DNA from: Acidobacteriota bacterium
Lineage (GTDB): Bacteria > Acidobacteriota > Blastocatellia > Pyrinomonadales > Pyrinomonadaceae
Length of the DNA stretch: 64,000 bases
Assembly (NCBI GenBank): GCA_025463135.1
Contig: JAOAPY010000034.1
Coordinates: 97,623 to 161,622 of the forward strand
Direction: 5' to 3'
Shown here: positions 51,147 through 59,622 of the stretch, in pieces
Position numbering within the stretch: the first letter of the stretch is position 1
How the letters are laid out: each line of letters begins with the position of its first letter
Made by a program: the position numbers and the translations under genes
Notes under the pieces: generated by a model
The model's database searches: none
Seen by the model: the letters and a program-made list of their open reading frames with translations, nothing else
Told to the model about the DNA's origin: nothing

Positions 51147-54100
51147 TTAGAGCTTCTCGCCAAAATCCGGATTCGGATTACGCAGCGCGGACAAATAAGT
51201 GGTCCGCGGCTTCGTATTCAACTCGGCCAGCAAACCATAGTTACGCTTCTCTGCCTTTAGCTTTGAAACCTTGCTGTTCGGATCATTAATGTTGCCGAAC
51301 ACGATCGCTTCCGTCGGACAGACCGCCTGACACGCGGTCACAATCTCGCCATCGCGCACCGGCCGGCCTTCGATCTCTGAATGAATTTTCGCGCTCTGAA
51401 TCCGCTGCACGCAGTAGGTGCATTTTTCCATAACGCCGCGGCTGCGCACCGTGACTTCCGGATTGCGCATCAACTGATACGTCGGCGTTTCCCAGTCCTG
51501 ATAAAGGAAGAAATTAAAGCGACGCACCTTGTAGGGGCAGTTATTCGAACAATACTTGGTGCCCACACAGCGGTTATAGACCATGTCATTCAGGCCTTCG
51601 GCGCTGTGGACGGTCGCATGCACGGGACAGACGGGTTCGCAGGGCGCGTTCTCGCAATGCATACAGGGCACCGGCTGAAAGTAAGGTCCTTCAGGTTTTT
51701 CCGGCTCACCCTTGAAGTAGGCGTCAATGCGAATCCAATGCATCTCGCGACTGCGCGCGACCTGCTCCTTGCCGACTACCGGGATGTTGTTTTCCGCCTG
51801 GCAGGCGATCGTGCAAGCGTTACAACCGACACAGCTATTCAGATCGATGGCCATGCCCCACGCATAGTTGAGCGCATTCTCGCCCTGGTCCTTATAATCA
51901 TCCTGTTTCGGATCGTAGAGTGTCTCGTCCGGCCCCGGTTCATGCGATTCGTGTTTTTCCGGTTTGCCTTCCAGATATTCCTTGAGTGTCTGGACGCGGA
52001 GGATGTCGCGATCTTCATGACTGAAGTTGTAGTCCTCCATGTTGAAATGCAGTTGCGTCGTCGCCAGCTCATGTTGCGGGCCGGCCTTGCTCACCTCCAC
52101 ACCTTTGGCCAGCCAGGGCGAATCCGCAAAGCGAAGATCGTAAGCATCAAAACCGTGACCATTACCAACGCGGCCGGCGCGCTTGCGGCCGTAGCCGAGA
52201 TGCACAGTGATCACATCATCAGGTTGGCCGGGCATTATGTATACGGGCACATTATTTATTGAGCGGCCCTGGTTGGTGATCTTGATCGTGTCGACATAAG
52301 TCTCGCGCCCTTTGACTGCGGGAGATTTGCCCACGCCGAGTTTCTTTGCCGTTGTCGGACTGACGAGTGCCGCGTTGTCCCAGGTGATCTTTGTAAGCGG
52401 CTTTGGCAACTCCTGCAGCCAGCCGTTGTTCGCAAAGCGCCCGTCATAGATCGTTGGGTCGGTGCGGAAGACGAGCTCGAGGGTGTTGGGTGTAGGGGGT
52501 GGGGTGTTGGGTGAAATCTGACGGGCCCAATCTGATTTTAGGGCAACAGACTTCACGGGCAACACGGTGTTCGGCACAAACCCGTCATGCACACACTTGC
52601 GCCACCAGGTATCGAAATCTGCTGTTGAGGTACTCTTTTGTCCGTTGGATCCACCCGCTGACGCAGGTGGTACTGACTTGTCTGCTGCGGTCTGCTGACT
52701 GACGACTGCCGACTGCGCGCCGCCTCCTGCCGACTGGGCCCCCCGCCAGTAGTCGCGAATGATGTCGTAAACTTTCTTGTCGTATTGATCTGAAAACACC
52801 GCCAGCAGTTCGTGCTCGGACTTGCTTTCGTAAAGTGGTTCGATCAATGGCTGAATGATTGACGCGGTGCCGTCATAAGAACGCGTGTCGCTCCACGATT
52901 CGAGGTAATGCGTAGCCGGAATATGCCAGTGACAAAGTTCGGCAGTCTCGTCTTTGTATTGTCCGTGATGAACGCGCAGATTGATCTTGAAGAGACGGTT
53001 TTGATCCAGTTTCAGATCAGCGGGTGTGTTATAGGTCGGATTACCGCCGACGATCACCAGCATCTCAACGCGACCGGCATCGATGTCATTCACCAACTCA
53101 CGCAATGATTGAGTTTGATCGACTGAGTTCGCTTCGATGGGATCGGTATAGAAAACAGTTTTGCCGACGTTGCCGAGCGCATCATTCATCGAGTGTGCGA
53201 TTGCATGAACTAACGGCGATGTTTCGTTGCCGGCAATGACGATGCTCGACCCTTGGTGGGCTTTAAGATCGGCGTAAATAGACTCGACGTCCGGGAAATC
53301 ACGGGCGAGGTCGATGATTTGTGGCTCCCCCGCCACGAGTCGTGTCTCGACACGCACCTTGCCTATACCAGCTTCCTTACCAGTCGCGGCTGAGCCGGTG
53401 GGGACGGGTTGCTGGCTGGCAAATACCCGCGCATAGTCCTCAAGCTCGCTTGACCGAACTGACCAGCGATGGTCCGCACTCGCGCCCGTCGTGGTCGGCG
53501 TCGTCTCAATCACATAGAGCCGGCTCATTTCCTTCTTGCCTTCGGTAATGCGCCGGCGCGCGGCGAACTCGCGCGCATAGCGCAGCATTCCCGGATGCGC
53601 AGAAAGAAAATCCGCATCGAGCGAAAGAATGCGCTCGGCTTTGCTGAAGTCGTAAATCGTGTTTACCGGCTGGCCAAAGGCCATCACCGCGCCGGCGCGT
53701 GCGTTATCGCGATTGACGGGCTCGTACTGATGCCATTTGGCCTGCGGAAACTCAGTCAGAATTCCTTTCATCTGCGCCGCGAGAGTTGGCGACGTCACTG
53801 TCTCTGTCAGAAAACGCAGGCCTGCGCCCTGCTTCGCGCGCAAACCGCTCTTGCCATCCTCGCCATTGAGCGCGGTCCGCACATCGCCGACGAACGTGGT
53901 CCATGGTCGCGTCTCGTCACGATAGATCGGAGTCTGCGAACGATCCGGATCATAGAGACTCAAGACCGACGCCTGAGCAAAGATGTCGGTGGCGCTGGAG
54001 CCGCGATCATCCATCTGTCCATTCTTATTATTGGGATGGTCCGGATTTCCTTCGATCTTGGTGGGGCGGCCTTCGTTACTGCGTGCGAGCACGGGCGTGG

Positions 54101-54530
54101 CGATGCCGCCGATGGTTGCCGCGGTGGCAAAGAAGAGCGCCCGGCCGGCAACCTCTTCTTCCGGCTGCTTAATGTAGGGAACAATTTTTTCGGGAGGTTG
54201 AAAAACGCAGCCGCTTAATCCAGCCAGCGCCAGCGAGGCGCCCATCAATTTTAGAAAGGTGCGCCGTTCGACCGGATCGTCCCACTCTTCGGCCTGTTGC
54301 GGAAACTCGCGCTGGACGAATTCGCGGAACTCGGGCGCGTCGATCAACTCGTCCAAGCTGCGCCAATACATCTTGTCAGAACCACCTGCGGTAGCGAGTG
54401 GGTTCTCGATAGCCTCGTCAGTTGGATCTACAGAGAGGAGCGACCCACCCGCTACCGCAGGTGGTTCTGACTGGCGCGCGATAATGCGATCGCGCATTAG
54501 CTGGAAATTGATGTGACGATCACTATCCAT
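51147..54530 (-). CDS. actB: Alternative complex III subunit ActB, iron-sulfur/molybdopterin-fold protein
   Basis: An 1127-aa periplasmic protein. Residues about 85-115 carry the twin-arginine-like ERRTFLKLMGASLALAGLSG with a following cysteine. The long middle has the molybdoenzyme fold without evident cofactor use, as known for ActB. The C-terminal domain binds FeS clusters: CVGCNACTIACQAENN, CMHCENAPCEPVCPVHA, CVGTKYCSNNCPYK and CTYCVQRI with CQAVCPTEAI. Three stretches are repeat-derived (about residues 20-52, 597-627 and 673-684), making it longer than usual. It transfers electrons toward ActA/ActE. Confidence 0.95.
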   Translation of the reverse strand: MDSDRHINFQLMRDRIIARQSEPPAVAGGSLLSVDPTDEAIENPLATAGGSDKMYWRSLDELIDAPEFREFVQREFPQQAEEWDDPVERRTFLKLMGASLALAGLSGCVFQPPEKIVPYIKQPEEEVAGRALFFATAATIGGIATPVLARSNEGRPTKIEGNPDHPNNKNGQMDDRGSSATDIFAQASVLSLYDPDRSQTPIYRDETRPWTTFVGDVRTALNGEDGKSGLRAKQGAGLRFLTETVTSPTLAAQMKGILTEFPQAKWHQYEPVNRDNARAGAVMAFGQPVNTIYDFSKAERILSLDADFLSAHPGMLRYAREFAARRRITEGKKEMSRLYVIETTPTTTGASADHRWSVRSSELEDYARVFASQQPVPTGSAATGKEAGIGKVRVETRLVAGEPQIIDLARDFPDVESIYADLKAHQGSSIVIAGNETSPLVHAIAHSMNDALGNVGKTVFYTDPIEANSVDQTQSLRELVNDIDAGRVEMLVIVGGNPTYNTPADLKLDQNRLFKINLRVHHGQYKDETAELCHWHIPATHYLESWSDTRSYDGTASIIQPLIEPLYESKSEHELLAVFSDQYDKKVYDIIRDYWRGAQSAGGGAQSAVVSQQTAADKSVPPASAGGSNGQKSTSTADFDTWWRKCVHDGFVPNTVLPVKSVALKSDWARQISPNTPPPTPNTLELVFRTDPTIYDGRFANNGWLQELPKPLTKITWDNAALVSPTTAKKLGVGKSPAVKGRETYVDTIKITNQGRSINNVPVYIMPGQPDDVITVHLGYGRKRAGRVGNGHGFDAYDLRFADSPWLAKGVEVSKAGPQHELATTQLHFNMEDYNFSHEDRDILRVQTLKEYLEGKPEKHESHEPGPDETLYDPKQDDYKDQGENALNYAWGMAIDLNSCVGCNACTIACQAENNIPVVGKEQVARSREMHWIRIDAYFKGEPEKPEGPYFQPVPCMHCENAPCEPVCPVHATVHSAEGLNDMVYNRCVGTKYCSNNCPYKVRRFNFFLYQDWETPTYQLMRNPEVTVRSRGVMEKCTYCVQRIQSAKIHSEIEGRPVRDGEIVTACQAVCPTEAIVFGNINDPNSKVSKLKAEKRNYGLLAELNTKPRTTYLSALRNPNPDFGEKL
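52481..52514. repeat. Heptad repeat inside actB
   Basis: GGGTGTT, GGGTGTA, GGGGGTG, GGGTGTT, GGGTGA with a seven-base period, read on the minus strand as SPNTPPPTPNTLE. It has no inverted arm next to it. Confidence 0.8.
52651..52737. repeat. Composite repeat inside actB
   Basis: A half palindrome (CCACCCGCTGACGCAGG on to TGGTACTGAC, 52651-52677) abuts a seven-base-period stretch (GTCTGCT, GCGGTCT, GCTGACT, GACGACT, GCCGACT). It encodes the Ala/Gly/Ser/Gln-rich linker AQSAVVSQQTAADKSVPPAS of ActB. Confidence 0.8.
54375..54471. repeat. Palindromic element inside the actB N-terminus
   Basis: GTCAGAACCACCTGCGGTAG at the left is inverted at the right, ending CGCAGGTGGTTCTGAC. It encodes SEPPAVAGGSLLSVDPTDE and onward to NPLATAGGSD, inserted between the conserved INFQLMRDR and MYWRSLDEL. 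Related ends bound the elements at 60759-60892 and 63872-64000. Confidence 0.88.
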
Positions 54531-54582
54531 TAAATGTCTCGCGATGGCGGCTTTGCCTCACCGACAACCGATCTACCTTGCG

Positions 54583-55251
54583 TCATCGGTGACACGTCGA
54601 ACAACTGGTCAGCACTTTTGCCGGCTGAATATGATTTGTATTCACCAGCGATTTGCCGTCCTTGATTTCCGCTGTCGTTTTGTTTTCCTGTCGCCATTCC
54701 ATGTCGAAGATCTTGTCTTGCGGTCGCACAAACTTCTCGGGAGCGCGGTGACAGCCTAAACACCATTCCATCTGCAGTGACGAAGCCTGGTAGACCACCG
54801 GCATCTGATCCACACGGCCGTGACACGTCGAGCAGCCCACTCCCTTGTTTACATGAATGCTGTGATTGAAATAGACGTAGTCAGGAAGATCGTGAACGCG
54901 CGTCCACTCCAACGGTTTGCCGGTGCTGAAACTGGCGCGTACAGGTTGCAGATAGGGACTATCAGCCCAAATCTGCTTGTGGCAATTCATGCACACCGAA
55001 GTCGAGGGAATACCCGCGGACGCCGCAGTCTCAACGGAAGTATGACAATAACGGCAATCGATTCCATCGTCGCCCGTATGATGTTTGTGGCTGAACTGGA
55101 CGGGTTGTTGAATTTCAACCCATTGGCCGGTGTTCCAGGAAGAGCGACTGATCTCAGCGGCGACCCAGAGGGCAGCTACCAGAATAAAGATCGCTCCGAA
55201 GATGGTGGTCTTCGCCAGCGCATTCGTACTGTGATGAAAAATTTGTGGCAT
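54583..55251 (-). CDS. actA: Alternative complex III subunit ActA, pentaheme cytochrome c
   Basis: A 222-aa membrane-anchored multiheme cytochrome and first gene of the operon. One N-terminal helix (TIFGAIFILVAALWVAAEI) is followed by five CxxCH sites: CRYCH, CMNCH, CSTCH, CLGCH and CSTCH, the last at the C-terminus. ATG 55251 is preferred over 55275. Five hemes is the usual ActA count. It accepts electrons from ActB and passes them to ActE or directly to the oxidase. The operon promoter should lie in the 386 bp upstream. Confidence 0.95.
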   Translation of the reverse strand: MPQIFHHSTNALAKTTIFGAIFILVAALWVAAEISRSSWNTGQWVEIQQPVQFSHKHHTGDDGIDCRYCHTSVETAASAGIPSTSVCMNCHKQIWADSPYLQPVRASFSTGKPLEWTRVHDLPDYVYFNHSIHVNKGVGCSTCHGRVDQMPVVYQASSLQMEWCLGCHRAPEKFVRPQDKIFDMEWRQENKTTAEIKDGKSLVNTNHIQPAKVLTSCSTCHR

Positions 55252-55637
55252 CGCCGCAGCTTGGCTAATACCCAATTCGAGCTACAAACTAAATCTCGAA
55301 CCGGCGTGCAGCGGGAAAGCTTGGAACTGCGAACTGCACGTCACGATTAAGGCGCACAAAAGTGTGTTATGGGCTACAAAGCACACTGAAAAAGCACGCT
55401 CAACCTCAAACCCCCTTGAATCTAAATTATGTATGCCACTGGTTGGTCGCTACTGTAGCAGATGAGGGAAGATTTTCAAATTTTCGCCAATCGAGAATGT
55501 TGAATCAAGACCAATACTCCCGTTTAGAAAGCGCACTTGAAGTTCGCTGGAGACATTGTCAAGGATTGAAAATCCTTCGCCCGCCGGACGCACAAGTGCG
55601 CTTTCCAAACGGACGTATTAAAGAGTTGATTGGTAAT
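55252..55637. other. Non-coding region upstream of the respiratory operon
   Basis: 386 bp between actA and the ROK gene, both on the minus strand. It should contain the actA promoter, but no convincing -35/-10 pair could be fixed by eye. It contains the family-7 element at 55520-55612 and a small hairpin (AAGGATT, AATCCTT; 55561-55577) that could end ROK transcription. Confidence 0.5.
55520..55612. repeat. Family-7 foldback element
   Basis: CCGTTTAGAAAGCGCACTTG and its near-perfect inverse CAAGTGCGCTTTCCAAACGG (55593-55612) flank a 53-bp interior with its own hairpin. Partial or diverged copies occur at 42301-42351 and 61019-61045. Confidence 0.85.
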
Positions 55638-56588
55638 CTACGCGGCATCGCGCGCCAGCAACGCCGCGCCCACGGCGCTGGCATCTTTACCCAGCGTTGC
55701 GGCAACGATCCGGGTGGCTTCGAAGCAGGGCTGAAATGCACGTCGCTTGGCTTCCTGAATAATCGGCTCGAGGATCAGCTCACCGGCGTCCATCACTCCA
55801 CCGCCGAGCACAATGCATTCAATGTTCAGCAGGTTGATAACGCTGGCGACGCCGGTGCCAATGTATTTCCCGGTGCGTTCAATCATCATGAGAGAAAAGT
55901 CGTCGTCGTTCTTGGCTTCCTGGGCAATATCGTCGGCAGTGAACTCTTTATTAAATGCCAGTCGCGAAAGCGATGAAGTCGAGTCGCGATCCAGGCGCTC
56001 CTGGGCGCGGCGTACGATGTTGGGCGCTGAAGCGACCGTTTCCAGGCAACCCGTATTGCCACAGATACATTCAATCCCTTCGGTGTCGATGGTGATGTGT
56101 CCCACTTCACCGGCGAGTCCCGAAGCGCCCGCCCAAAGCTTGCCATCGAAAATAATCGCGCCGCCAATACCGTTTCCGATTGACATATAGAACATGTCGC
56201 GACTGCCACGCCCGGCGCCGACTTTATACTCCCCGTAGGCGGCAGCGTTGGCATCGTTTTCCAACTCGAATCTCAAGCCGGTGGCTTTCATCAATTCGGA
56301 ATGCAGGTCTTCCCGGACTGTCGCCGGCAGTTCGGTCGAAGCAAGTACGCGATCGGTAAACCTGTTGACCAGCCCGGGTATGGCAACCCCAACCGTTGTT
56401 ACGTTAGCCGCACGGTCGCGCAGAGAGGCGACCACCTGGACCACCTGCTGGACGACTCTTTCGCGGTCGAGCGGCGCTTCACGGCGCTCAATTACACTGC
56501 CGTCGCCGCTGACGATGGCGGCCCGCAGGATGGGTTCGCAGAGATCGATGCCGATAAAGTTTTGTTCAGATTGAGCGGAGTTGGCCAT
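55638..56588 (-). CDS. ROK family sugar kinase
   Basis: A 316-aa kinase of the ROK family, probably a glucokinase. NFIGIDLCEPILRAAIVSGDG is the phosphate-binding start, ENDANAAAYGEYKVGAGRG contains the catalytic Asp, and GLAGEVGHITIDTEG leads into the zinc-binding CICGNTGCLE motif. C-terminal IVLGGGVMDAGELI binds nucleotide. ATG 56588 is preferred over the longer form, which adds six residues. It lacks a DNA-binding domain, so it is an enzyme and not a ROK repressor. Confidence 0.92.
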   Translation of the reverse strand: MANSAQSEQNFIGIDLCEPILRAAIVSGDGSVIERREAPLDRERVVQQVVQVVASLRDRAANVTTVGVAIPGLVNRFTDRVLASTELPATVREDLHSELMKATGLRFELENDANAAAYGEYKVGAGRGSRDMFYMSIGNGIGGAIIFDGKLWAGASGLAGEVGHITIDTEGIECICGNTGCLETVASAPNIVRRAQERLDRDSTSSLSRLAFNKEFTADDIAQEAKNDDDFSLMMIERTGKYIGTGVASVINLLNIECIVLGGGVMDAGELILEPIIQEAKRRAFQPCFEATRIVAATLGKDASAVGAALLARDAA

Positions 56589-56738
56589 TATGGGACCCTT
56601 CACCAACTGGCTAAGATCTAACGAAGGAATCTAGCGAACCGAAGCATAATCAACGAGTCAGGGGCTGTCAAACGGAAGAATCTGCGTGTAGAATGCGATT
56701 GCATCGCTCGCGCTCGGTCTGCCTTGCGAGATTATTAG

Positions 56739-56851
56739 TTGCTCTTTGGCCTTTGGTCTTAGGTCTTTGTTTCTCGAATCTCTGATTGAGCCGGATTGGA
56801 AAAGTCCGCTGAAACACACGTCCAAAGACCTAAGACCAAAGCCCCAAGGCC
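56739..56851. repeat. Heptad foldback repeat (AAAGACC type)
   Basis: Left arm units TTTGGCC, TTTGGTC, TTAGGTC; right arm AAAGACC, TAAGACC, AAAGCCC. It ends seven bases before the UspA ATG, matching the placement seen at 8669-8805 and 13182-13334. Confidence 0.85.
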
Positions 56852-56857
56852 TTTCTT

Positions 56858-57322
56858 ATGCAAATTCGCTCCATACTGCTGCCGACGGACTTCAGCGAAT
56901 GCGGGAACTATGCCCTGTCTTACGCGGCTTCGCTGGCACGTACTTTTGGGGCCCGGATTATTTGCGTCAACGTTATCGAGCCCATCGTTCCCACGGTCGG
57001 TTATACGGGCATGACAGAGCCGCTGCCGATTGCCGACATCAGCGAGCAAATGGAAGATTCAGCCGAGCGGGAGTTGCCCAAGATAGCCGAGTGTGAGGAA
57101 TGTGCCGGGCTGGACGTGGAAGAATTAATCGTGCACGGCGAGGCAGCGACTGAAATTGTGCGCGTGGCCAAAGAGCGGGACGTCGATTTAATAGTGATCT
57201 CTTCGCATGGTCGAACGGGTTTGGGCCGGATTCTATTCGGTTCCACCGCTGAAGCCGTGGTGCGCCACGCTTCATGTCCGGTTCTGGTGGTCAAGCCCTC
57301 CGGTGATGAAGTAAATCAGTAA
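56858..57322 (+). CDS. Universal stress protein (UspA family)
   Basis: A 154-aa single-domain stress protein with a Rossmann-like fold. RSILLPTDFSECGNYALSYA starts the first strand and helix. The ATP-binding motif G-x2-G-x9-GS is in SHGRTGLGRILFGSTAEAVV, so it likely binds ATP. An uncommon ECEECAG pair of cysteines is present in the middle. It stands alone behind a heptad repeat and likely has its own promoter. Confidence 0.94.
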   Translation: MQIRSILLPTDFSECGNYALSYAASLARTFGARIICVNVIEPIVPTVGYTGMTEPLPIADISEQMEDSAERELPKIAECEECAGLDVEELIVHGEAATEIVRVAKERDVDLIVISSHGRTGLGRILFGSTAEAVVRHASCPVLVVKPSGDEVNQ

Positions 57323-57352
57323 GAACGAACTTTGTTCTTCGTACTTTGTTCT
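57317..57352. repeat. Short heptad repeat after uspA
   Basis: CTTTGTT, CTTCGTA, CTTTGTT, CTTG with an inverted AAGAACGAA on the left. It begins at the UspA stop codon. Confidence 0.6.
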
Positions 57353-57495
57353 TGCCCGCCGGCCGGGCTTTTCTTTTCGCTCGGCCGGCCTGGAAATGCG
57401 ATCACTATCCGCATGTACAATTTAGAGGACCAGATACAAAGACCACGAATAGAGTCTTAACTGCCCCAGCGTCAATCATTGATCATCTCGGATTC

Positions 57496-58230
57496 ATGCA
57501 TAATCTCGACTTTCTCTACACCCTCATCTTTCAGTATGGTCTCTACGCTGTTTTACTACTGGTGATGATTGAGGGCGACATCACGCTCCTGCTGGCCGGG
57601 GTATTAGCGCACAGTCATTTCTTTGGAGACTACAGTTTTTTTCAGGTACTGGTGTGGGGAACGTTGGGTGGCGCGGCAAGTGACAATATTGCCTATCTGC
57701 TGGGCCGGGGATTTTGTAAGGGCATTCGAGGAGTGCGGTTTTATCGCGCGACCCAGCCGCGCATTGAACGGCTTACCGAAAAGTTTGGCGGGCTTTCGCT
57801 GTTTCTTTCCAAATACATTTATGGACTGCGTTGGGCGTCGTGCATTTTCTATGGCGTCGGTCGTATGCCTTACCTGCGTTTCTTTTTTCTTTCGCTGGCC
57901 AGCTGTTTTCTTTGGGTCTTCGTCCTGAGCGGGGCCGGCTACTTTTTTAGTGGCGCGGTTATTGGCATCATTGGTGACTTTCATCGGCTGGGGAAAATCC
58001 TTCTCGTAATTGTCGTGACGGGGATCGTTTGTTTCTATCTGGCCGAACGGTTCTGGCTCTCGAAGAAAGTCGAAGAGGTAAACCCTGAGCGCTTCCAGGA
58101 GTTTGAGCAGGCGGCGCAGGAAAAGTTGCAGGAACTTCAGGATCGGATACCCTTCAAGCAACAACTGCCGCGCCGCAAGGAAGACCAGTCCGGCCAGAAG
58201 GCTTCGCAGCGCAAGATAGAGCGCGATTAG
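57496..58230 (+). CDS. DedA/SNARE-associated family membrane protein
   Basis: A 244-aa membrane protein. ATG 57496 starts HNLDFLYTLIFQYGLYAVLL. The family motif appears as IEGDITLLLAGVLAHSHFF, and the conserved second block is GRGFCKGIRGVRF through KYIYGLRWASCIFYGVGRMP. DedA proteins are implicated in phospholipid or undecaprenyl-phosphate flipping and envelope integrity. The C-terminal 60 residues form a charged cytoplasmic coiled coil (RFQEFEQAAQEKLQELQDRI). Confidence 0.9.
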   Translation: MHNLDFLYTLIFQYGLYAVLLLVMIEGDITLLLAGVLAHSHFFGDYSFFQVLVWGTLGGAASDNIAYLLGRGFCKGIRGVRFYRATQPRIERLTEKFGGLSLFLSKYIYGLRWASCIFYGVGRMPYLRFFFLSLASCFLWVFVLSGAGYFFSGAVIGIIGDFHRLGKILLVIVVTGIVCFYLAERFWLSKKVEEVNPERFQEFEQAAQEKLQELQDRIPFKQQLPRRKEDQSGQKASQRKIERD

Positions 58231-58298
58231 ATTTCAGATTTGAGATTATCTGAGATCTCAGATCTCAGATCTCAGATCTCAGATCTCAGATCTCGGAT
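58229..58298. repeat. Tandem heptad AGATCTC
   Basis: Five to six nearly perfect tandem AGATCTC units, each self-complementary in part. It is the cleanest example of the seven-base period. Related short copies occur at 40714-40741 and 58461-58472. Confidence 0.9.
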
Positions 58299-58374
58299 TC
58301 TTCGGATTTGAGGTCCGGAACGCAAAATTTCGATCAATGTTCTGAATCCACGGTCTGAACTCTGCAATCCAAAA

Positions 58375-58452
58375 GTACGGCAGGCTGCCAGCCTGCTGGT
58401 TGGCGCAAACAGGCCTCGTCATTAATAACTGCAGGCTGGCAGCCTGCGGTAC
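58375..58452. repeat. GTAC-bounded foldback element
   Basis: GTACGGCAGGCTGCCAGCCTG and a near-perfect inverse ending CAGCCTGCGGTAC flank 34 bp. The arms are themselves palindromic. It lies between dedA and the GHMP kinase gene, 33 bp before the latter. Confidence 0.85.
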
Positions 58453-58485
58453 AAAGCAGTCTGAGATCTGAAATCGAAACCAATT

Positions 58486-59493
58486 GTGATAATTGAATCA
58501 TCTGCTCCTACACGTGTTGACTTGGCCGGTGGAACTATCGACATCTGGCCACTCTATCTTTTTCATCCGGGCGCTTCGACCGTTAATTTTGCGCTTTCGT
58601 TACGCGCCCATTGCCGCATTGAAACTCGCATCGACGACAAGATCATCCTCGAATCGCGCGACCGCGACGTGGCCTTTGAAAGCTCGCTCGACACCATTGA
58701 AGATCTGATACACGACAAACGCCTGGAACTAATCTCCAAGCTGGTCCACTTCTTCAAACCAAATACGGGATTTCATTTGACGGCCTACAGCGAAGCCCCG
58801 GCAGGCGCAGGCCTGGCAGGTTCTTCAGCTCTTAATATCGCCTGCGTCGGCGCGCTCAATCGACTGGCCGGCAATCGCTATGACGAAAGTGAGTTCGTGA
58901 GCCTGGCTGCTAACATTGAAACGACTGTGATCAAAGTGCCGGCAGGATTTCAGGATTACTACCCGGCGCAGTATGGGTCAGTCTCGTGTATTCATTTTCG
59001 TCCCGACCACATCGAGCGCGAGGCCCTGGACGTTAACGTGGCGGAGCTGGAGCGCCGGATGGCGATCTGTTATACGGGCGAGCCGCGCCTGTCGGGCATC
59101 AACAACTGGGAAGTGTTCAAGCGCCACATTGACGGCGACCCGGAACTGTTCCAGCTGTTTGAAGGAATTCGCGATTCTGCCGTACGCATGCGGGAACTAT
59201 TGCTGGCGGACAATTGGAAAGGTATCGCCGACTCTATGCGGCGCGCGCATCCCAATCGCAAACAGCTCGCGCCCAACATCACCACGCCACAGATGGACAT
59301 GCTGATCGACAAGGCGTTGGCTAACGGCGCTGAAGCGGCGAAAGTCTGCGGCGCCGGTGGCGGCGGCTGTATCGCTTTTCTCTGCGCCGAAGGACGAAAG
59401 CAGGATGTGGAAGCCGCCCTGGCGAATGAAGAAGGTGTTGAAGTGCTGCGGTGGACCGTGGCGCGCGAGGGATTGGTGGTGAATGAGAGCTAG
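58486..59493 (+). CDS. GHMP family sugar kinase
   Basis: A 335-aa kinase. ESSAPTRVDLAGGTIDIWPL is the typical N-terminus, the ATP-binding motif is EAPAGAGLAGSSALN and the C-terminal motif is KVCGAGGGGCIAFL. Overall it resembles D-glycero-D-manno-heptose-7-phosphate kinases and related enzymes making activated heptose or fucose for surface glycans. The exact substrate is uncertain. The start codon is GTG. No other sugar-nucleotide genes are adjacent. Confidence 0.88.
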   Translation: MIIESSAPTRVDLAGGTIDIWPLYLFHPGASTVNFALSLRAHCRIETRIDDKIILESRDRDVAFESSLDTIEDLIHDKRLELISKLVHFFKPNTGFHLTAYSEAPAGAGLAGSSALNIACVGALNRLAGNRYDESEFVSLAANIETTVIKVPAGFQDYYPAQYGSVSCIHFRPDHIEREALDVNVAELERRMAICYTGEPRLSGINNWEVFKRHIDGDPELFQLFEGIRDSAVRMRELLLADNWKGIADSMRRAHPNRKQLAPNITTPQMDMLIDKALANGAEAAKVCGAGGGGCIAFLCAEGRKQDVEAALANEEGVEVLRWTVAREGLVVNES

Positions 59494-59622
59494 AGTGCGA
59501 TATATCTCACTCAATATCCTCTGCGGTAGCTGAGGTATCGTTCAGATCCCACCTACAGTAAAATCAATGACTTCCCTGGTGAATACTCCCAGCTGCCGCT
59601 GGGGGTATTCAGCGAGGCAGCC

